A stretch of DNA of 40,743 bases from Bryobacterales bacterium (GCA_003142185.1 PLOR01000051.1:1-40743); one strand, 5' to 3'; positions 26,873 to 35,247 are shown, counted from the first letter of the stretch. Numbers and translations are program-made. Notes: generated by a model from the sequence alone, not told the origin.

Positions 26873-28459
26873 TTAGAATTTGGTAAGTCTCGCCCAAGCA
26901 TTCTCCGCGGTCCAGCGCAAGCTCACGCTGCAGGAAGACTCAGGAGGTAGCGCACCCGTGGAGACGACGGACACCCCAGGCAAAGCCGTTCGTAAATCGT
27001 GAGCTACTTGGTAGCCAAAGTAGAATGCTCCATAACGATCGCTTGACAGATTAACCAGGTAAAGAGTTCGGCAGCAATTTGCTCCTTTGCACGCGGCCCC
27101 TGCTTCGGCAACCGCAACATCCACAGCGCGGATCATCTTTACGTAGGCCAGCGTGTTGAACAGAGCGGCGCTCATCATGATCGCCACCCAGGCTGCAACC
27201 AGGATCCTTCCGAACCCCGTAGGCGGAATTCCGGCTATGATAACAAAAACGATCCAGATCACCGGTTGATAGAGATACCTGCCCTGCTGAGCGAACTGCG
27301 TTATCCAGCCGAACATGTTGAGCATCGGGATGACCGCAAGAAACGGAAGCAGGAGAAAAAGAGTTCGTTTTCCGGCGCTGATATTGCTGAAGAAAATGAC
27401 GGACAGGAATGTAACGTAGGCGATCAGCGTTGCCCGAAGCCAAACAGGTAGTCCTGCGCCCGTGTTGATCAGAAACAAAGCGGCTGGAAGCCGGGTGGCA
27501 ATGGACGTGAACGTCTTCGTGCTTAATACAAAATTCACATTTGCGCCAGCCGCGACATCTGGGTACCCGCCAAGATTTCCGTAGATAGCGATACGGATGA
27601 GCACGAGTAAGATAGTGGCCGCCAACGCCGCAGACAAGACCGCAAACCATTTTTGCTTCGGCAAAGGCAAGAGGAGAGGTCGACGAAGCAAGAATAGTGC
27701 CGCAAGCAACAGCGGATACGCATATGCGGTCTCTTTGCAAGCGACTCCGAGGCAAAAGGCGGCTGTGCTCACCCCGGCGGCACCCGCGAGTGCGCGCTCG
27801 AGGGCAAAATATGTAAATGCGCCCGCCATCAAGTCAAAGCGTGCGCCCGGCCAGATAACGGCTTCGAACGAAGCAGGCACCGCGAGGAAAGCGATACCCG
27901 CCCAGGCAGCCCGCGATTGCTCTAGACCCAGCCGGAAAGCCAATCGCGCCACGAGAAGGCCGTTCAGTAAATGGATGAGCAGATTTTGCACGTGGTAGCC
28001 CCAGAGCGCAGCTCCGAATATCTCGTTATCCAGCCAGAGAGACACAAAGGTGAGCGGGCGATAGAAGCCGTCGTACTGCCGGTGCAGAAAGAAGCTCCAA
28101 GGGTTTGTATGTGTCGTAGTAATACGGTGCGTCCAGTCTGGAAAATCGAGGTTGATTCGAAAGGAAATTCCATAAACGGCGGCAACCACAGCGGCAGCCG
28201 ACAGCCAAAACACGAGCCCGGGACGGAAGCAAGCGCTGGGCTGAGGAGCCTCTTCCATGGGGCAAAGCCGGTACTTCAGAGCGAAACCCATCAGAAACGC
28301 TGCATTTAAGTACAGCAGGGGCTTAAACAGGTAGGTGGCAGCCAAGTGAACCGGGCCCAGCCGAAAATCATAATGGCCGACGATCGCCAGAAGCACGAAG
28401 TTGGCGGCAGCCAGCGCGAAGGCCGCTTCCAGCAACCTTCGCATGATCGATAAAATCAT
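26873..28459 (-). CDS. GT-C-like integral membrane protein
   Basis: A 528-residue polytopic protein with about 12 hydrophobic helices. YDGFYRPLTFVSLWLDNEIF with GAALWGYHVQNLLIHLLNGL near the first third resembles a group of PMT/ArnT-like GT-C proteins common in Acidobacteria, and ACKETAYAYPLLLAALFLL follows. The last 90 residues are soluble, with a Cys-rich CKGANCCRTLYLVNLSS. Likely role: glycosyl transfer from a lipid-linked sugar at the outer membrane face, inferred only. Start: ATG at 28459 with AGGTGG just upstream; ATG at 28492 or TTG at 28543 are possible alternatives. Its codon use looks less GC3-rich than in neighbouring operons. Confidence 0.65.
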   Translation of the reverse strand: MILSIMRRLLEAAFALAAANFVLLAIVGHYDFRLGPVHLAATYLFKPLLYLNAAFLMGFALKYRLCPMEEAPQPSACFRPGLVFWLSAAAVVAAVYGISFRINLDFPDWTHRITTTHTNPWSFFLHRQYDGFYRPLTFVSLWLDNEIFGAALWGYHVQNLLIHLLNGLLVARLAFRLGLEQSRAAWAGIAFLAVPASFEAVIWPGARFDLMAGAFTYFALERALAGAAGVSTAAFCLGVACKETAYAYPLLLAALFLLRRPLLLPLPKQKWFAVLSAALAATILLVLIRIAIYGNLGGYPDVAAGANVNFVLSTKTFTSIATRLPAALFLINTGAGLPVWLRATLIAYVTFLSVIFFSNISAGKRTLFLLLPFLAVIPMLNMFGWITQFAQQGRYLYQPVIWIVFVIIAGIPPTGFGRILVAAWVAIMMSAALFNTLAYVKMIRAVDVAVAEAGAACKGANCCRTLYLVNLSSDRYGAFYFGYQVAHDLRTALPGVSVVSTGALPPESSCSVSLRWTAENAWARLTKF

Positions 28460-28686
28460 TACCCACCTAGAATCGGACCGGGCATGTGGCATGGTGAACC
28501 CAAGTTTATCACCCGGAGTTGAATTCGTATTTCGCGACTTCAACCATCAGTTTCTAGAAAACACTTGGGAGTAACGAGACGTGAATAGAAGAACAGCGGG
28601 GTCTCATCGGGGCAATGATGGTTTTGCGTCTCCGGAGCGAGATTCCGAACCAAAACGGCTGGCTGTCGTGGTAGGGACGATCATTG

Positions 28687-28872
28687 CTAACCGCCCCCTG
28701 CCTCTGCGCTGGTGATCGGCCGACGTTTATCCGGCACCAGAACCCGATAGGCTTGGGCCAGCTTCTCCGGCAGCAAACGATCGAAACGATACTCCAACTG
28801 AAGAGTGCGTTGTGGAACCGGTTTCGGCTCAGCCACGACCTCGCCCTCGTGGCAGAAGCCCGAGCAACACAA
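28687..28872 (-). CDS. Possible small gene or gene remnant
   Basis: An open frame of 61 codons from a TTG, with the coding-like sequence RTLQLEYRFDRLLPEKLAQA followed by YRVLVPDKRRPI. The middle is helical and protein-like, while the ends are not. No ribosome binding site or normal start is visible. I have an unverified impression that similar short ORFs occur near site-specific recombinases in Acidobacteria; no recombinase is present here. It may be a leftover of a mobile element. Confidence 0.3.
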   Translation of the reverse strand: MCCSGFCHEGEVVAEPKPVPQRTLQLEYRFDRLLPEKLAQAYRVLVPDKRRPITSAEAGGG

Positions 28873-28888
28873 TGAGGGTAAAGGGATT

Positions 28889-28917
28889 AAAGCCGGTGAC
28901 AGCCTGTCACCGGCTTT
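28889..28917. terminator. Strong hairpin with T-run, terminator-like
   Basis: A perfect 13-bp stem (28889-28901 with 28905-28917, core GCCGGTGACA/TGTCACCGGC) and a three-base loop, followed on the plus strand by further T residues. No well-supported plus-strand gene ends just before it, so it may be a mobile or REP-type hairpin and not the terminator of a present gene. Confidence 0.55.
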
Positions 28918-28937
28918 TTGTCACGGGCGTCTTCCAA

Positions 28938-28995
28938 CGACCGCTATGGTCGCGGCTCCAAACTCGTATCGGAGCCACTCGCGGTGAGGGAGCGG
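28938..28995. repeat. REP-like element, family D, copy 3
   Basis: CGACCGCTATGGTCGCGGCT and GGAGCCACTCGCGGTGAGGG with AGCGG, related to the elements at 10834 and 16935. Downstream lies CACAGCGTCGCTGCCCGC (29009-29026), an 18-base string that also occurs at 22641-22658 just before xseB. Confidence 0.65.
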
Positions 28996-29031
28996 GGAAC
29001 GGCGAAGGCACAGCGTCGCTGCCCGCTCAGG

Positions 29032-29868
29032 TTACTTCAGATACTTCACCGCCAGTACCGCGTTTCCGCGCTGGTTGTAGAGCAGCTCATCGACCAGGCT
29101 GCGCGACATGAGGATGCCGAATCCGCCGGCGCGTTTGCCGTGCTCTTCGCGGTATTCGATGTGCTTGGTGGGCGAGCCGTCGGGGTTGGAGATGGCGGCA
29201 TGCGGCAGGGCCTGCAACGAGAAGCCCTTGCCCGGATCGGCGATGTGCGCGATCACCGCGCGCGACGTGCGCAGCAGCGAGGCCCGCACCCGCTTGCGCG
29301 CGTCGGACTTGCCGCCATATTCGATGCCGTTGATGAGCAACTCCCGGAACGCGATGGCGACGTCCTCGGCCGTTTGCGGTTCCAGGTCCGCCAGTATTTC
29401 GCGGATAAACTGCGTGGTTCGCTCGGCGGCTTCGATCTTACAGCGTACTTCCAGGGTAATCCACTCGGGGCGTGCGGACGCCACCCGTATATCGTCGCGC
29501 CAGGCCGTGGCGTCGAGCGCCAGTTGCACCATGTCGGCCAGCGGCCCGGTGGGAATCGGCTTATGAAAATAGGCGTAGGCGCGTTCGCGAATGGCTGCCA
29601 CCGCCCCGGCCGGATCGCGGCCTCCAGTCAGGATCACTCTTGCCTCGGGACGGATGGAACGTACGCGGCGCAACAGTTTCAGGCCTTCGTCGCCGTTGCG
29701 GCCCTGCCCGGCCAGCACCAGGTCGCACTCGGAATGGCGCAGCGCCTCCAGCGCTTCGTGCCGGTCGTAAGCGTCCTGAATCGAGCGTCCTTCGCGCTGC
29801 AACACGGGAGCCAGAAGCTCGTGGAGGGCGGGATCGGTATCGAAGACCAGTAACCGGCTGAGGTTCAC
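29032..29868 (-). CDS. Receiver-like plus HATPase (RsbW/SpoIIAB-type) regulator
   Basis: A 278-residue signalling protein. Residues 1-120 are a receiver-like domain: acidic pair in LLVFDTDPALHELL and the conserved Lys in YFHKPI. The strand that should carry the phosphoacceptor reads CDLVLAGQGRNGDEGL, with Gly where Asp is expected, so it is probably a pseudo-receiver. Residues 140-278 are a HATPase_c_2 domain: N box AFRELLINGIEYGG, nucleotide-lid DPGKGFS, GGFGILMSRSLVDEL and a final GNAVLAVKYLK. It may be an anti-sigma or serine-kinase switch. The GTG at 29868 is preferred because AAGGTGAG lies seven bases upstream; another GTG at 29886 is possible. Confidence 0.82.
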   Translation of the reverse strand: MNLSRLLVFDTDPALHELLAPVLQREGRSIQDAYDRHEALEALRHSECDLVLAGQGRNGDEGLKLLRRVRSIRPEARVILTGGRDPAGAVAAIRERAYAYFHKPIPTGPLADMVQLALDATAWRDDIRVASARPEWITLEVRCKIEAAERTTQFIREILADLEPQTAEDVAIAFRELLINGIEYGGKSDARKRVRASLLRTSRAVIAHIADPGKGFSLQALPHAAISNPDGSPTKHIEYREEHGKRAGGFGILMSRSLVDELLYNQRGNAVLAVKYLK

Positions 29869-29982
29869 GTCATCTCTCACCTTCACTTTAGCCGAGGAAA
29901 TCTCCGGCTGGGACTTCTATCGGCATTTTATGGGCGGGAATGTACGGTAACCTGGGCTGTCCGCGCCGCATCTCATGTGGTG

Positions 29983-31539
29983 ATGAAAAAGTTCGAGCCT
30001 GCCCGAAGTGTGTCTCACGCCGGCAGCGCTGTCTTGCGCACTGCCGGCTGGTTCGCCATTTGGCTGCTCGCGGCCGGCGCCGCGAGCGCGCAAGTCTACC
30101 CACCCGGAGGCTACCCGGGCGGCGGTTACCCGCCTGGCGGCTACCCAAATGGAAATCCGGGAAACTACCCAAGCGGCCCCAGCATTCCGCTCGGGCGCAA
30201 CAAGACGAATCCCAAAACCTCCACCAAGGGCGAGCCCATGCCCAGCTTCCGCGGCAAGTTGCAGCAGATGGACGGTAAGGCCATTACCATCGCGCTCGAC
30301 GACGACCGCCAGGTGGACTTCAAGCGCAACGACAAGACCAAGTTCTTCAAGAACGGGGAAGAAGTCAAGAACCCGCAGTTCGCTGTCGGCGACCAGTTGT
30401 CGGTGGAGGGTCCGGAGGATGAGAAGGGCTACCTGATCGCCGTCAATGTGTATTGGGAGAAAGCCGCGGGCGCCCAAACTACGGCCACGAAGGACAAAGA
30501 CGCGGGCGCGGTCGACACGTGGAAAGACAATCCGAAGGAAGCCGCTCCAGCCAGCACGGAGGCGGCCGCGCCCATCACCCACGTGACTACGCCGCCCCAG
30601 CAGAATGCCGACGATCCCGGCCCGCCCGTTTTGCACCGTGGCAGGCCGGCCGACGTGGCGCGCGAGCATGCCCCCGAGCCGCCACCTGAGCCGGCGGCGC
30701 AAACGGGAACGGCCGGCAACGCGCCGCCGGTTATACCCCCGCGGGCCGAGACAGCCGAGGCTGCGGGAATGCCTCCCGCCCCGGTTAATCGGGATGCCGA
30801 CGAGGCGCCCGTTCCGGAGGCGCGGCCCCAGCGCGGCGACGACTTGATCCGCAGGGCCGCCGGGGCGGCGTTCGATTTCACCGAGGGCCTGCCCAATTAC
30901 GTGTGCCAGGAGCAGATCGCCCGTTACGTCAGCGACATTCGACCGGCACAATGGAAGTCTGTCGACCTGGTTTCGGCCGCGGTGATCTATGAGAACGGGA
31001 AAGAAGACTACCGCAACATCAAGGTGAATAACAAGCCGCGCGATAGCTTTAAGGACACCGACGGCGCCTGGTCCACGGGCGAGTTCGGTACCCTGTTGAT
31101 CGACCTGTTCTCGCCGGCCAGCGACGCCCAATTCCGCTTCCGCCAGACCGATCGCATCGCCGGCGTCAACGCGCGGGTCTACGATTACACCGTAGACCAC
31201 CCGCATTCGCATTGGAACATCATCGTGTCGTCGCAAAGCTACATGCCGGCATATAAAGGAGCGGTGTGGATCGACCCGCTGACCGCGCGCGTGCTGCGCA
31301 TCGAGGAACGCGCGTACGGTTTTCCCTCGGACTTTCCCTCCGACCACGTGGAATCGGCCACCGACTACGAGTACGTGCAACTGGGCGACGCCAGAAAGTA
31401 CCTGCTGCCCGTGCATTCGGAAAATCTGACCTGCCAGCGCGGCTCCGACATGTGCAGCCGCAACACCACCGATTTCCGCAACTATCACAAGTACGCCGGC
31501 GAATCCAGCATCACGTACGACGACACGAAGAAGGAGTAG
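29983..31539 (+). CDS. Secreted acidobacterial protein of unknown function
   Basis: A 518-residue exported protein. The signal peptide ends near GAASAQ. A Gly-Tyr-Pro repeat tail (GGYPGGGYPPGGYP) comes next, then a small beta domain with GKLQQMDGKAITIALDDDRQ and VGDQLSVEGPED (about 85-150), a long Pro/Ala-rich disordered linker (about 160-285), and a C-terminal domain from FTEGLPNYVCQEQIARYVSD to the end. That domain ends in a paired-Cys motif (LTCQRGSDMCSRNTTDFRNY) and is, as I recall, widespread in Acidobacteria without known function. The start ATG at 29983 is preceded by in-frame GTGs and no clear ribosome binding site. Confidence 0.78.
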   Translation: MKKFEPARSVSHAGSAVLRTAGWFAIWLLAAGAASAQVYPPGGYPGGGYPPGGYPNGNPGNYPSGPSIPLGRNKTNPKTSTKGEPMPSFRGKLQQMDGKAITIALDDDRQVDFKRNDKTKFFKNGEEVKNPQFAVGDQLSVEGPEDEKGYLIAVNVYWEKAAGAQTTATKDKDAGAVDTWKDNPKEAAPASTEAAAPITHVTTPPQQNADDPGPPVLHRGRPADVAREHAPEPPPEPAAQTGTAGNAPPVIPPRAETAEAAGMPPAPVNRDADEAPVPEARPQRGDDLIRRAAGAAFDFTEGLPNYVCQEQIARYVSDIRPAQWKSVDLVSAAVIYENGKEDYRNIKVNNKPRDSFKDTDGAWSTGEFGTLLIDLFSPASDAQFRFRQTDRIAGVNARVYDYTVDHPHSHWNIIVSSQSYMPAYKGAVWIDPLTARVLRIEERAYGFPSDFPSDHVESATDYEYVQLGDARKYLLPVHSENLTCQRGSDMCSRNTTDFRNYHKYAGESSITYDDTKKE

Positions 31540-31570
31540 GGGACGACGTGGCGCGCGCCACCGGCGCCCC

Positions 31571-32242
31571 TCAAACCCCGCGGCGGCTGCCCCACAGGTC
31601 GATGTGCAAGCGTGGACTGAAGCGGAAACCTTCTTCCTTGCAGATTTCGGCGAGCCACAGCCCCCGCTCGGCCAGCCGCGCGGGTTCGGTGCCCTCCGGC
31701 ATCAGAATCACGCGCTCCCGCGGCGCAGCGAGCATCTCCATCAGCGCGCGAATTTCTTGCAGGTCGGCCGGATTCTCGACCACGAACTTCAGTTGATATT
31801 CGTAGCGCGCCATCAGTTCCGCCAGGATAGTGGGCTGAATGCGCAGGCGGTCGTGCGGCTCGGCGAAGTTGCCGGCGGGCGTTGAGTTGGAAAGCTTGGG
31901 GCTGATGCTCATCAGGTCGCAGGCCACCGGCTGGAACACCGTCCCCGCCGTTTCGATAGTGATGTGCATCCCGAGCGCGCGCAGCCGCTCGGTGAGCGGC
32001 ACCATCTCCGGCTGGATCATCGGCTCGCCGCCGGTAATCACCACGTGGCGCGCCGGGTGCGCCTTCACTTCATCCACGATTCGGTCAAGGTCCAGTTCCG
32101 TCCCCTCCGGCTGCCACGACGTGTACGGCGTATCGCACCAGGCGCACCGCAGGTTGCAGCCGCTGGAGCGGATGAATACCGAAGGCACGCCCACCAGCGA
32201 ACCTTCGCCTTGCAGCGAGTAGAAAAGCTCAGCGATCTTCAA
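31571..32242 (-). CDS. queE: 7-carboxy-7-deazaguanine synthase (radical SAM)
   Basis: Radical SAM enzyme that contracts the ring of 6-carboxytetrahydropterin to 7-carboxy-7-deazaguanine in queuosine synthesis. The 223 residues show [20 protein letters not shown] and the cluster-binding [15 protein letters not shown] near residues 29-43, then [12 protein letters not shown] near 69 and [12 protein letters not shown] near 95. Its start lies 14 bases inside the end of queC, so the two form one unit. Queuosine genes queD and queF are not in the window. Confidence 0.95.
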   Translation of the reverse strand: MKIAELFYSLQGEGSLVGVPSVFIRSSGCNLRCAWCDTPYTSWQPEGTELDLDRIVDEVKAHPARHVVITGGEPMIQPEMVPLTERLRALGMHITIETAGTVFQPVACDLMSISPKLSNSTPAGNFAEPHDRLRIQPTILAELMARYEYQLKFVVENPADLQEIRALMEMLAAPRERVILMPEGTEPARLAERGLWLAEICKEEGFRFSPRLHIDLWGSRRGV

Positions 32243-32909
32243 TGCCGGCCTCTTCGAATCCCTTGCGCCGCAGCAGGCAGGCGTCGCAGGCGCCGCAGGG
32301 GCGCCCGCCGGGGCCCGGATCGTAGCAACTATGCGTCAGGCCGAATGGCACGCCAAGCTCGTGCGCCAGGGTGACAATCTGCGCCTTGCTGAGGCCGATG
32401 AGCGGCGTGTGAATGGTCAGCCGCGTGCGCCCTTCCACGCCCGCCCGCGTCGCCAGGTTGGCCATTCGGCTGTACGCCTCGATGTATTCCGGGCGGCAAT
32501 CCGGATAGCCGGAGTAATCGAGCGCGTTGACGCCGATGAAGATGTCGGCGCTCTCGATCACCTCCGCCCAGGCCAGCGCCAGCGACAGAAAAATCGTGTT
32601 GCGCGCTGGTACGTAGGTTACCGGGATGCCATGGCTCATCTCGTCGAGAGACCGCGCCTTGGGCACAGCCACATCCGCCGTCAGCGCCGATCCGCCGAAC
32701 ACATCCAGGCCCACCTTCACGACCAAGTGCCGCTCCACGCCCAGCGCCGCCGCCACGCGCGCCGCCGCTTCCAGCTCGAATATGTGACGCTGCCCGTAGT
32801 CGAACGTGATCGCGTAGCAGGCAAAGCCGTCGCGCCGCGCCAGCGCCAGGCAGGTGGAAGAGTCCAGCCCGCCCGACAAAAGACAAACTGCATTTCCGCG
32901 AGTTGGCAA
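32229..32909 (-). CDS. queC: 7-cyano-7-deazaguanine synthase
   Basis: Converts 7-carboxy-7-deazaguanine to preQ0 with ATP and ammonia. The 226-residue protein has the PP-loop [14 protein letters not shown] near residues 12-25, [10 protein letters not shown] near 35-44, [15 protein letters not shown] near 101, [17 protein letters not shown] near 126, and the zinc-binding Cys set [17 protein letters not shown] near 197-213. The only in-frame start before the PP-loop is a TTG at 32909, since a stop lies just upstream. It is followed by overlapping queE. An AT-rich promoter region lies between it and the divergent glycosyltransferase. Confidence 0.93.
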   Translation of the reverse strand: MPTRGNAVCLLSGGLDSSTCLALARRDGFACYAITFDYGQRHIFELEAAARVAAALGVERHLVVKVGLDVFGGSALTADVAVPKARSLDEMSHGIPVTYVPARNTIFLSLALAWAEVIESADIFIGVNALDYSGYPDCRPEYIEAYSRMANLATRAGVEGRTRLTIHTPLIGLSKAQIVTLAHELGVPFGLTHSCYDPGPGGRPCGACDACLLRRKGFEEAGIEDR

Positions 32910-32922
32910 ATGTATGGTCCCG

Positions 32923-32934
32923 TATAATTATAAT
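32923..32934. promoter_or_regulatory. AT-rich divergent promoter region (tandem TATAAT)
   Basis: Two back-to-back TATAAT hexamers (32923-32928, 32929-32934) containing the palindrome TATAATTATA, in an otherwise GC-rich 61-base gap between queC (minus) and the GT4 gene (plus). A TTGGCA at 32903-32908 is poorly spaced (14 or 20 bases), so the -35 is uncertain. The TTG start of queC lies within 20 bases of the minus-strand -10, so its leader would be very short. Confidence 0.45.
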
Positions 32935-32946
32935 GTTTCAGTTTAC

Positions 32947-32970
32947 GGGCAAGCTAAAGCATGCCCCACC
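32947..32970. repeat. REP-like single arm, family B, copy 2
   Basis: GGGCAAGCTAAAGCATGCCC plus CACC, matching the right arm at 7432. It ends exactly at the base before the glycosyltransferase ATG, so the repeat occupies the place of a ribosome binding site. Confidence 0.8.
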
Positions 32971-34008
32971 ATGCGCATCCGTTTCCTCACCAGCACGCCG
33001 CTCGACATTCGCCGCGGCAGCGGAACTTACGTGGGGATCGCGGTGCTGGCCCGCGCGCTCCGCGAACTGGGGCACGAAGTAATTATCGAAACGTCGCGCG
33101 TGCATCTGCCGGTTTACACGGCCGAGCGGCTGCTCTTCAACCGCGGCTTGCGGCCCTCCGCCGGCTTCGATCGCACGGTCGGTTTCGATATGGATGGTTA
33201 CCGCATCGCAGCCGAGGCCGGCCACGTCGCCGCGCTCAAGGGCGTGATAGCCGATGAAGTGCGTTTTGAGCGCGGGTTGACGCGCTTCACCATGGGGATT
33301 CAGGCGCGGTGCGAGCGTCTGCACGTGCTCCGCGCCGAGCGCGTGATTGTGACCAGCCGCTATTGCGCCGCGCAGGTGCGCGCTCTCTACGGTGCGACCC
33401 GCGAGCCGGCCGTCGTGCCGGAATTGATCGATCTGGCCGAGTGGCGGGCGGCGCTGGCCGCTGGCAGCGCGTCGAGCCCCGCCGGCCGGTTCATCGTGTT
33501 GTTCGTGGGACGGCTGTACCGGCGCAAACGGGTGGATGTGCTGCTGCGGGCCGCCGCCGCATTGCGCGGGCGCATCCCCGAATTGGAAGTACGCATCGTG
33601 GGCAACGGCCCCTGCGCGGCGCCGCTCCGGCAGCTTGCCCGCGAGTTGAATCTGGATGGCATGGTCACCTTTCTCGGCGACGTTTCACGCTCCCAATTGG
33701 TGGACGAGTATCGCGCCGCGTCGGTGCTTTGCCTGCCCAGCGTGCAGGAGGGTTTCGGCATCGTGCTGCTCGAAGCCATGGCCGCGGCGAAGCCGATTGT
33801 CGCGTCGCGCGCGGCGGCCATTCCGGAAGTTGTGCCGCATGCCACCCTGGTCGAACCGGACAGCCCCGAAGCCCTGGCGGCGGGCATCGAATCGCTCTCT
33901 CGATCGCCTGAGAATTGCGCCGCCCAAGGCCGGGCCGGCTCCGCTAGAGTGGAGCAGTTTGATGCGCCCCGCGTGGTTCGGTTGTTCTGCGAGGCGATAG
34001 GCGTGTAG
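32971..34008 (+). CDS. Glycosyltransferase family 4
   Basis: Cytoplasmic retaining glycosyltransferase of GT-B fold, 345 residues. The N-terminal half has RRGSGTYVGIAVLARALREL, the acceptor-side nucleotide-fold entry. The C-terminal donor domain shows VLFVGRLYRRKRVDVLLRAA near residue 172, VRIVGNGP near 206, VTFLGDVSRSQL near 230 and the E-X7-E region SVQEGFGIVLLEAMAAAKP near 258-276. The chosen ATG matches the domain start, but no Shine-Dalgarno sequence is visible because a family B repeat abuts it. Its stop codon TAG runs directly into a family C repeat. Probably used in cell-surface glycan synthesis; the sugar is unknown. Confidence 0.88.
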   Translation: MRIRFLTSTPLDIRRGSGTYVGIAVLARALRELGHEVIIETSRVHLPVYTAERLLFNRGLRPSAGFDRTVGFDMDGYRIAAEAGHVAALKGVIADEVRFERGLTRFTMGIQARCERLHVLRAERVIVTSRYCAAQVRALYGATREPAVVPELIDLAEWRAALAAGSASSPAGRFIVLFVGRLYRRKRVDVLLRAAAALRGRIPELEVRIVGNGPCAAPLRQLARELNLDGMVTFLGDVSRSQLVDEYRAASVLCLPSVQEGFGIVLLEAMAAAKPIVASRAAAIPEVVPHATLVEPDSPEALAAGIESLSRSPENCAAQGRAGSARVEQFDAPRVVRLFCEAIGV

Positions 34009-34057
34009 GACGGGCATGCCCGGCCTTCGGCAGGTCGGGGACCCGCCCCACCCTAGC
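34008..34057. repeat. REP-like element, family C, copy 1
   Basis: A GC-rich palindromic unit with GGGCATGCCCGG, CGGCAGGTCGGGGACCCGCC and CACCCTAGCC. It overlaps the last base of the glycosyltransferase stop on the plus strand and provides the TAG stop of the convergent YtxH gene on the minus strand. The 44-base gap between the two genes is therefore entirely repeat. Confidence 0.85.
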
Positions 34058-34352
34058 CGCGCACGAGCCTGCGGCCGCGCTCGAACAACTCGGCCGCGTC
34101 TTCCACCAACTTGCGTCCGCGTTCGAACACGTCGCGGCCGACGTCCACGATGTCGGAGCTGGTCTGCGCAACGGCTTCCTTGCCCTCGTGCGTTTTAGCG
34201 GAGAGGAACCGGCGGGTATCGCGTCCGCTCTTGGGCGCGAACAGCACCGCAACCGTGACGCCGATCGCTGCGCCGGTCAAAAACCACGCGATGGTGCTGA
34301 CACCTCCGCCCTGCCCGTCTTCTTCGGTCATAACGATGGGTTCTTCCGGCAT
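34053..34352 (-). CDS. YtxH domain protein
   Basis: A 99-residue membrane-anchored stress-type protein. One hydrophobic helix (AWFLTGAAIGVTVAVLFAP, residues 22-40) leads into the KSGRDTRRFL signature, then an amphipathic helical region (VGRDVFERGRKLVEDAAELF) rich in charged residues. YtxH proteins are common general-stress small proteins of unclear action. Start: ATG at 34352 with CGGAGG six bases upstream. Its final Gly and stop codon are within a family C repeat. It is transcribed divergently from the DUF2007-like gene. Confidence 0.87.
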   Translation of the reverse strand: MPEEPIVMTEEDGQGGGVSTIAWFLTGAAIGVTVAVLFAPKSGRDTRRFLSAKTHEGKEAVAQTSSDIVDVGRDVFERGRKLVEDAAELFERGRRLVRG

Positions 34353-34419
34353 GCGCCGCCTCCGCGGGAGCCTCGGATTAAGTGCGGCTCCACTCTCCAT
34401 TCTGCGATATCCTTGAGGC

Positions 34420-34737
34420 ATGGCGCAAGATCCCGAGCACGACGAGGAACCGATTTTGAGCGAAGATACGCTCGACGTCTCCCACGACCTGGACATGGTG
34501 CCGGTCTTCTCCTCGACGGGGGTGGATGCGGAGGTGGAAGGCGACCTGATCTGCGGCGTCCTGGCGAACACCGGAATTCCGGCCGTCCAATCCGGCTCGC
34601 TGTTTCCGAACCTGGGAATTTCCGTGTGCGTGCCCCGCGAGAGCCTCAAAGAGGCGCAACGCCTGATCGCCGAAGCGCAAGCCGCCGGTCCCGCCGCCGC
34701 CGCCGAAGCCGAACGCGCGTCTGAAGACGACCACTAA
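34420..34737 (+). CDS. DUF2007-like small protein
   Basis: A 105-residue cytoplasmic protein with an acidic first 25 residues (EEPILSEDTLDVSHDLD). The core MVPVFSSTGVDAEVEGDLIC, GVLANTGIPAVQSG and SVCVPRESLKEAQRLIAEA resembles DUF2007 (putative signal-transducing proteins), a ferredoxin-like fold with ligand roles that are not established. An Ala-rich C-terminal tail follows. It starts 68 bases from the divergent YtxH gene, and both are bracketed by inverted copies of repeat family C. Confidence 0.75.
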   Translation: MAQDPEHDEEPILSEDTLDVSHDLDMVPVFSSTGVDAEVEGDLICGVLANTGIPAVQSGSLFPNLGISVCVPRESLKEAQRLIAEAQAAGPAAAAEAERASEDDH

Positions 34738-34820
34738 AGCAGCCGCTCACGCCACGCGCTATTTCACGCGCGATGCTACGCTGCCAAGATACACGTACCC
34801 GCAAGCGGCCCGGCATGTCC

Positions 34821-34871
34821 GGCTAGGGTGGGGCAGGTCCCCGACCTGCCGAGGGCCGGCATGCCCGGCCC
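34821..34871. repeat. REP-like element, family C, copy 2
   Basis: GGCTAGGGTGGGGCAGGTCC, CCGACCTGCC and GGGCCGGCATGCCCGGCCC, the inverted counterpart of the copy at 34008. It lies between the convergent DUF2007-like and 80-residue genes, so copies 1 and 2 flank the YtxH/DUF2007-like pair in opposite orientation. Confidence 0.85.
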
Positions 34872-34890
34872 TTACAGACGGGCTTCTCTA

Positions 34891-35133
34891 TTAGCAGGCG
34901 TACCCACCGGCTGCCCGCGCCAGCTTTGGCGCTTCGCAGGCTTCGTCATCTTTCGCCAGCAGAAACCCGAACTGAACAGGCTCGTTGCGCTCGTCGAACC
35001 AATCCAATCCACAAAGTTGCAGTTCCATCGCGTCCTTGCGGCCGGCCACGGCCAGACGCATCCGGGATTGCTTGTTGGCTAACACGACGGCTTCCATAAT
35101 GGTTCCGTCGCGCAGCCGAATTAAGGTGTACAT
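34891..35133 (-). CDS. Small hypothetical protein
   Basis: An 80-residue cytoplasmic protein of unknown function. The sequence starts MYTLIRLRDGTIMEAVVLAN, continues with a beta-rich MRLAVAGRKDAMELQLCGLD and ends in a hydrophilic tail with two Cys. The layout (short strands, small charged loops) fits a small SH3-like barrel, but this is a guess. It is supported as a gene by a near-perfect AGGAGGAG ribosome binding site eight bases before the ATG and by the clean reading frame. Confidence 0.72.
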   Translation of the reverse strand: MYTLIRLRDGTIMEAVVLANKQSRMRLAVAGRKDAMELQLCGLDWFDERNEPVQFGFLLAKDDEACEAPKLARAAGGYAC

Positions 35134-35247
35134 TCTGAGTTCTCCTCCTGGAGGTTACCTGATTCTCCACGCCAAAGAGGGTGGGCACAATACTCACCTT
35201 GGTTATGGGCTATTCCTCTCAGGGCAGCATTGGCTCTTGAAAACACC

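Noticed and set aside
26623-26886. 87-codon plus-strand frame in the spacer after the cation symporter
   Set aside because: No ribosome binding site, no coding-like composition, overlap with the convergent membrane protein gene end, and it runs through short repeats.
28684-28875. Plus-strand 63-codon frame ending just before the strong hairpin at 28889
   Set aside because: The terminator-like hairpin makes it tempting, but the translation is not protein-like compared with the opposite-strand frame, and there is no start signal.
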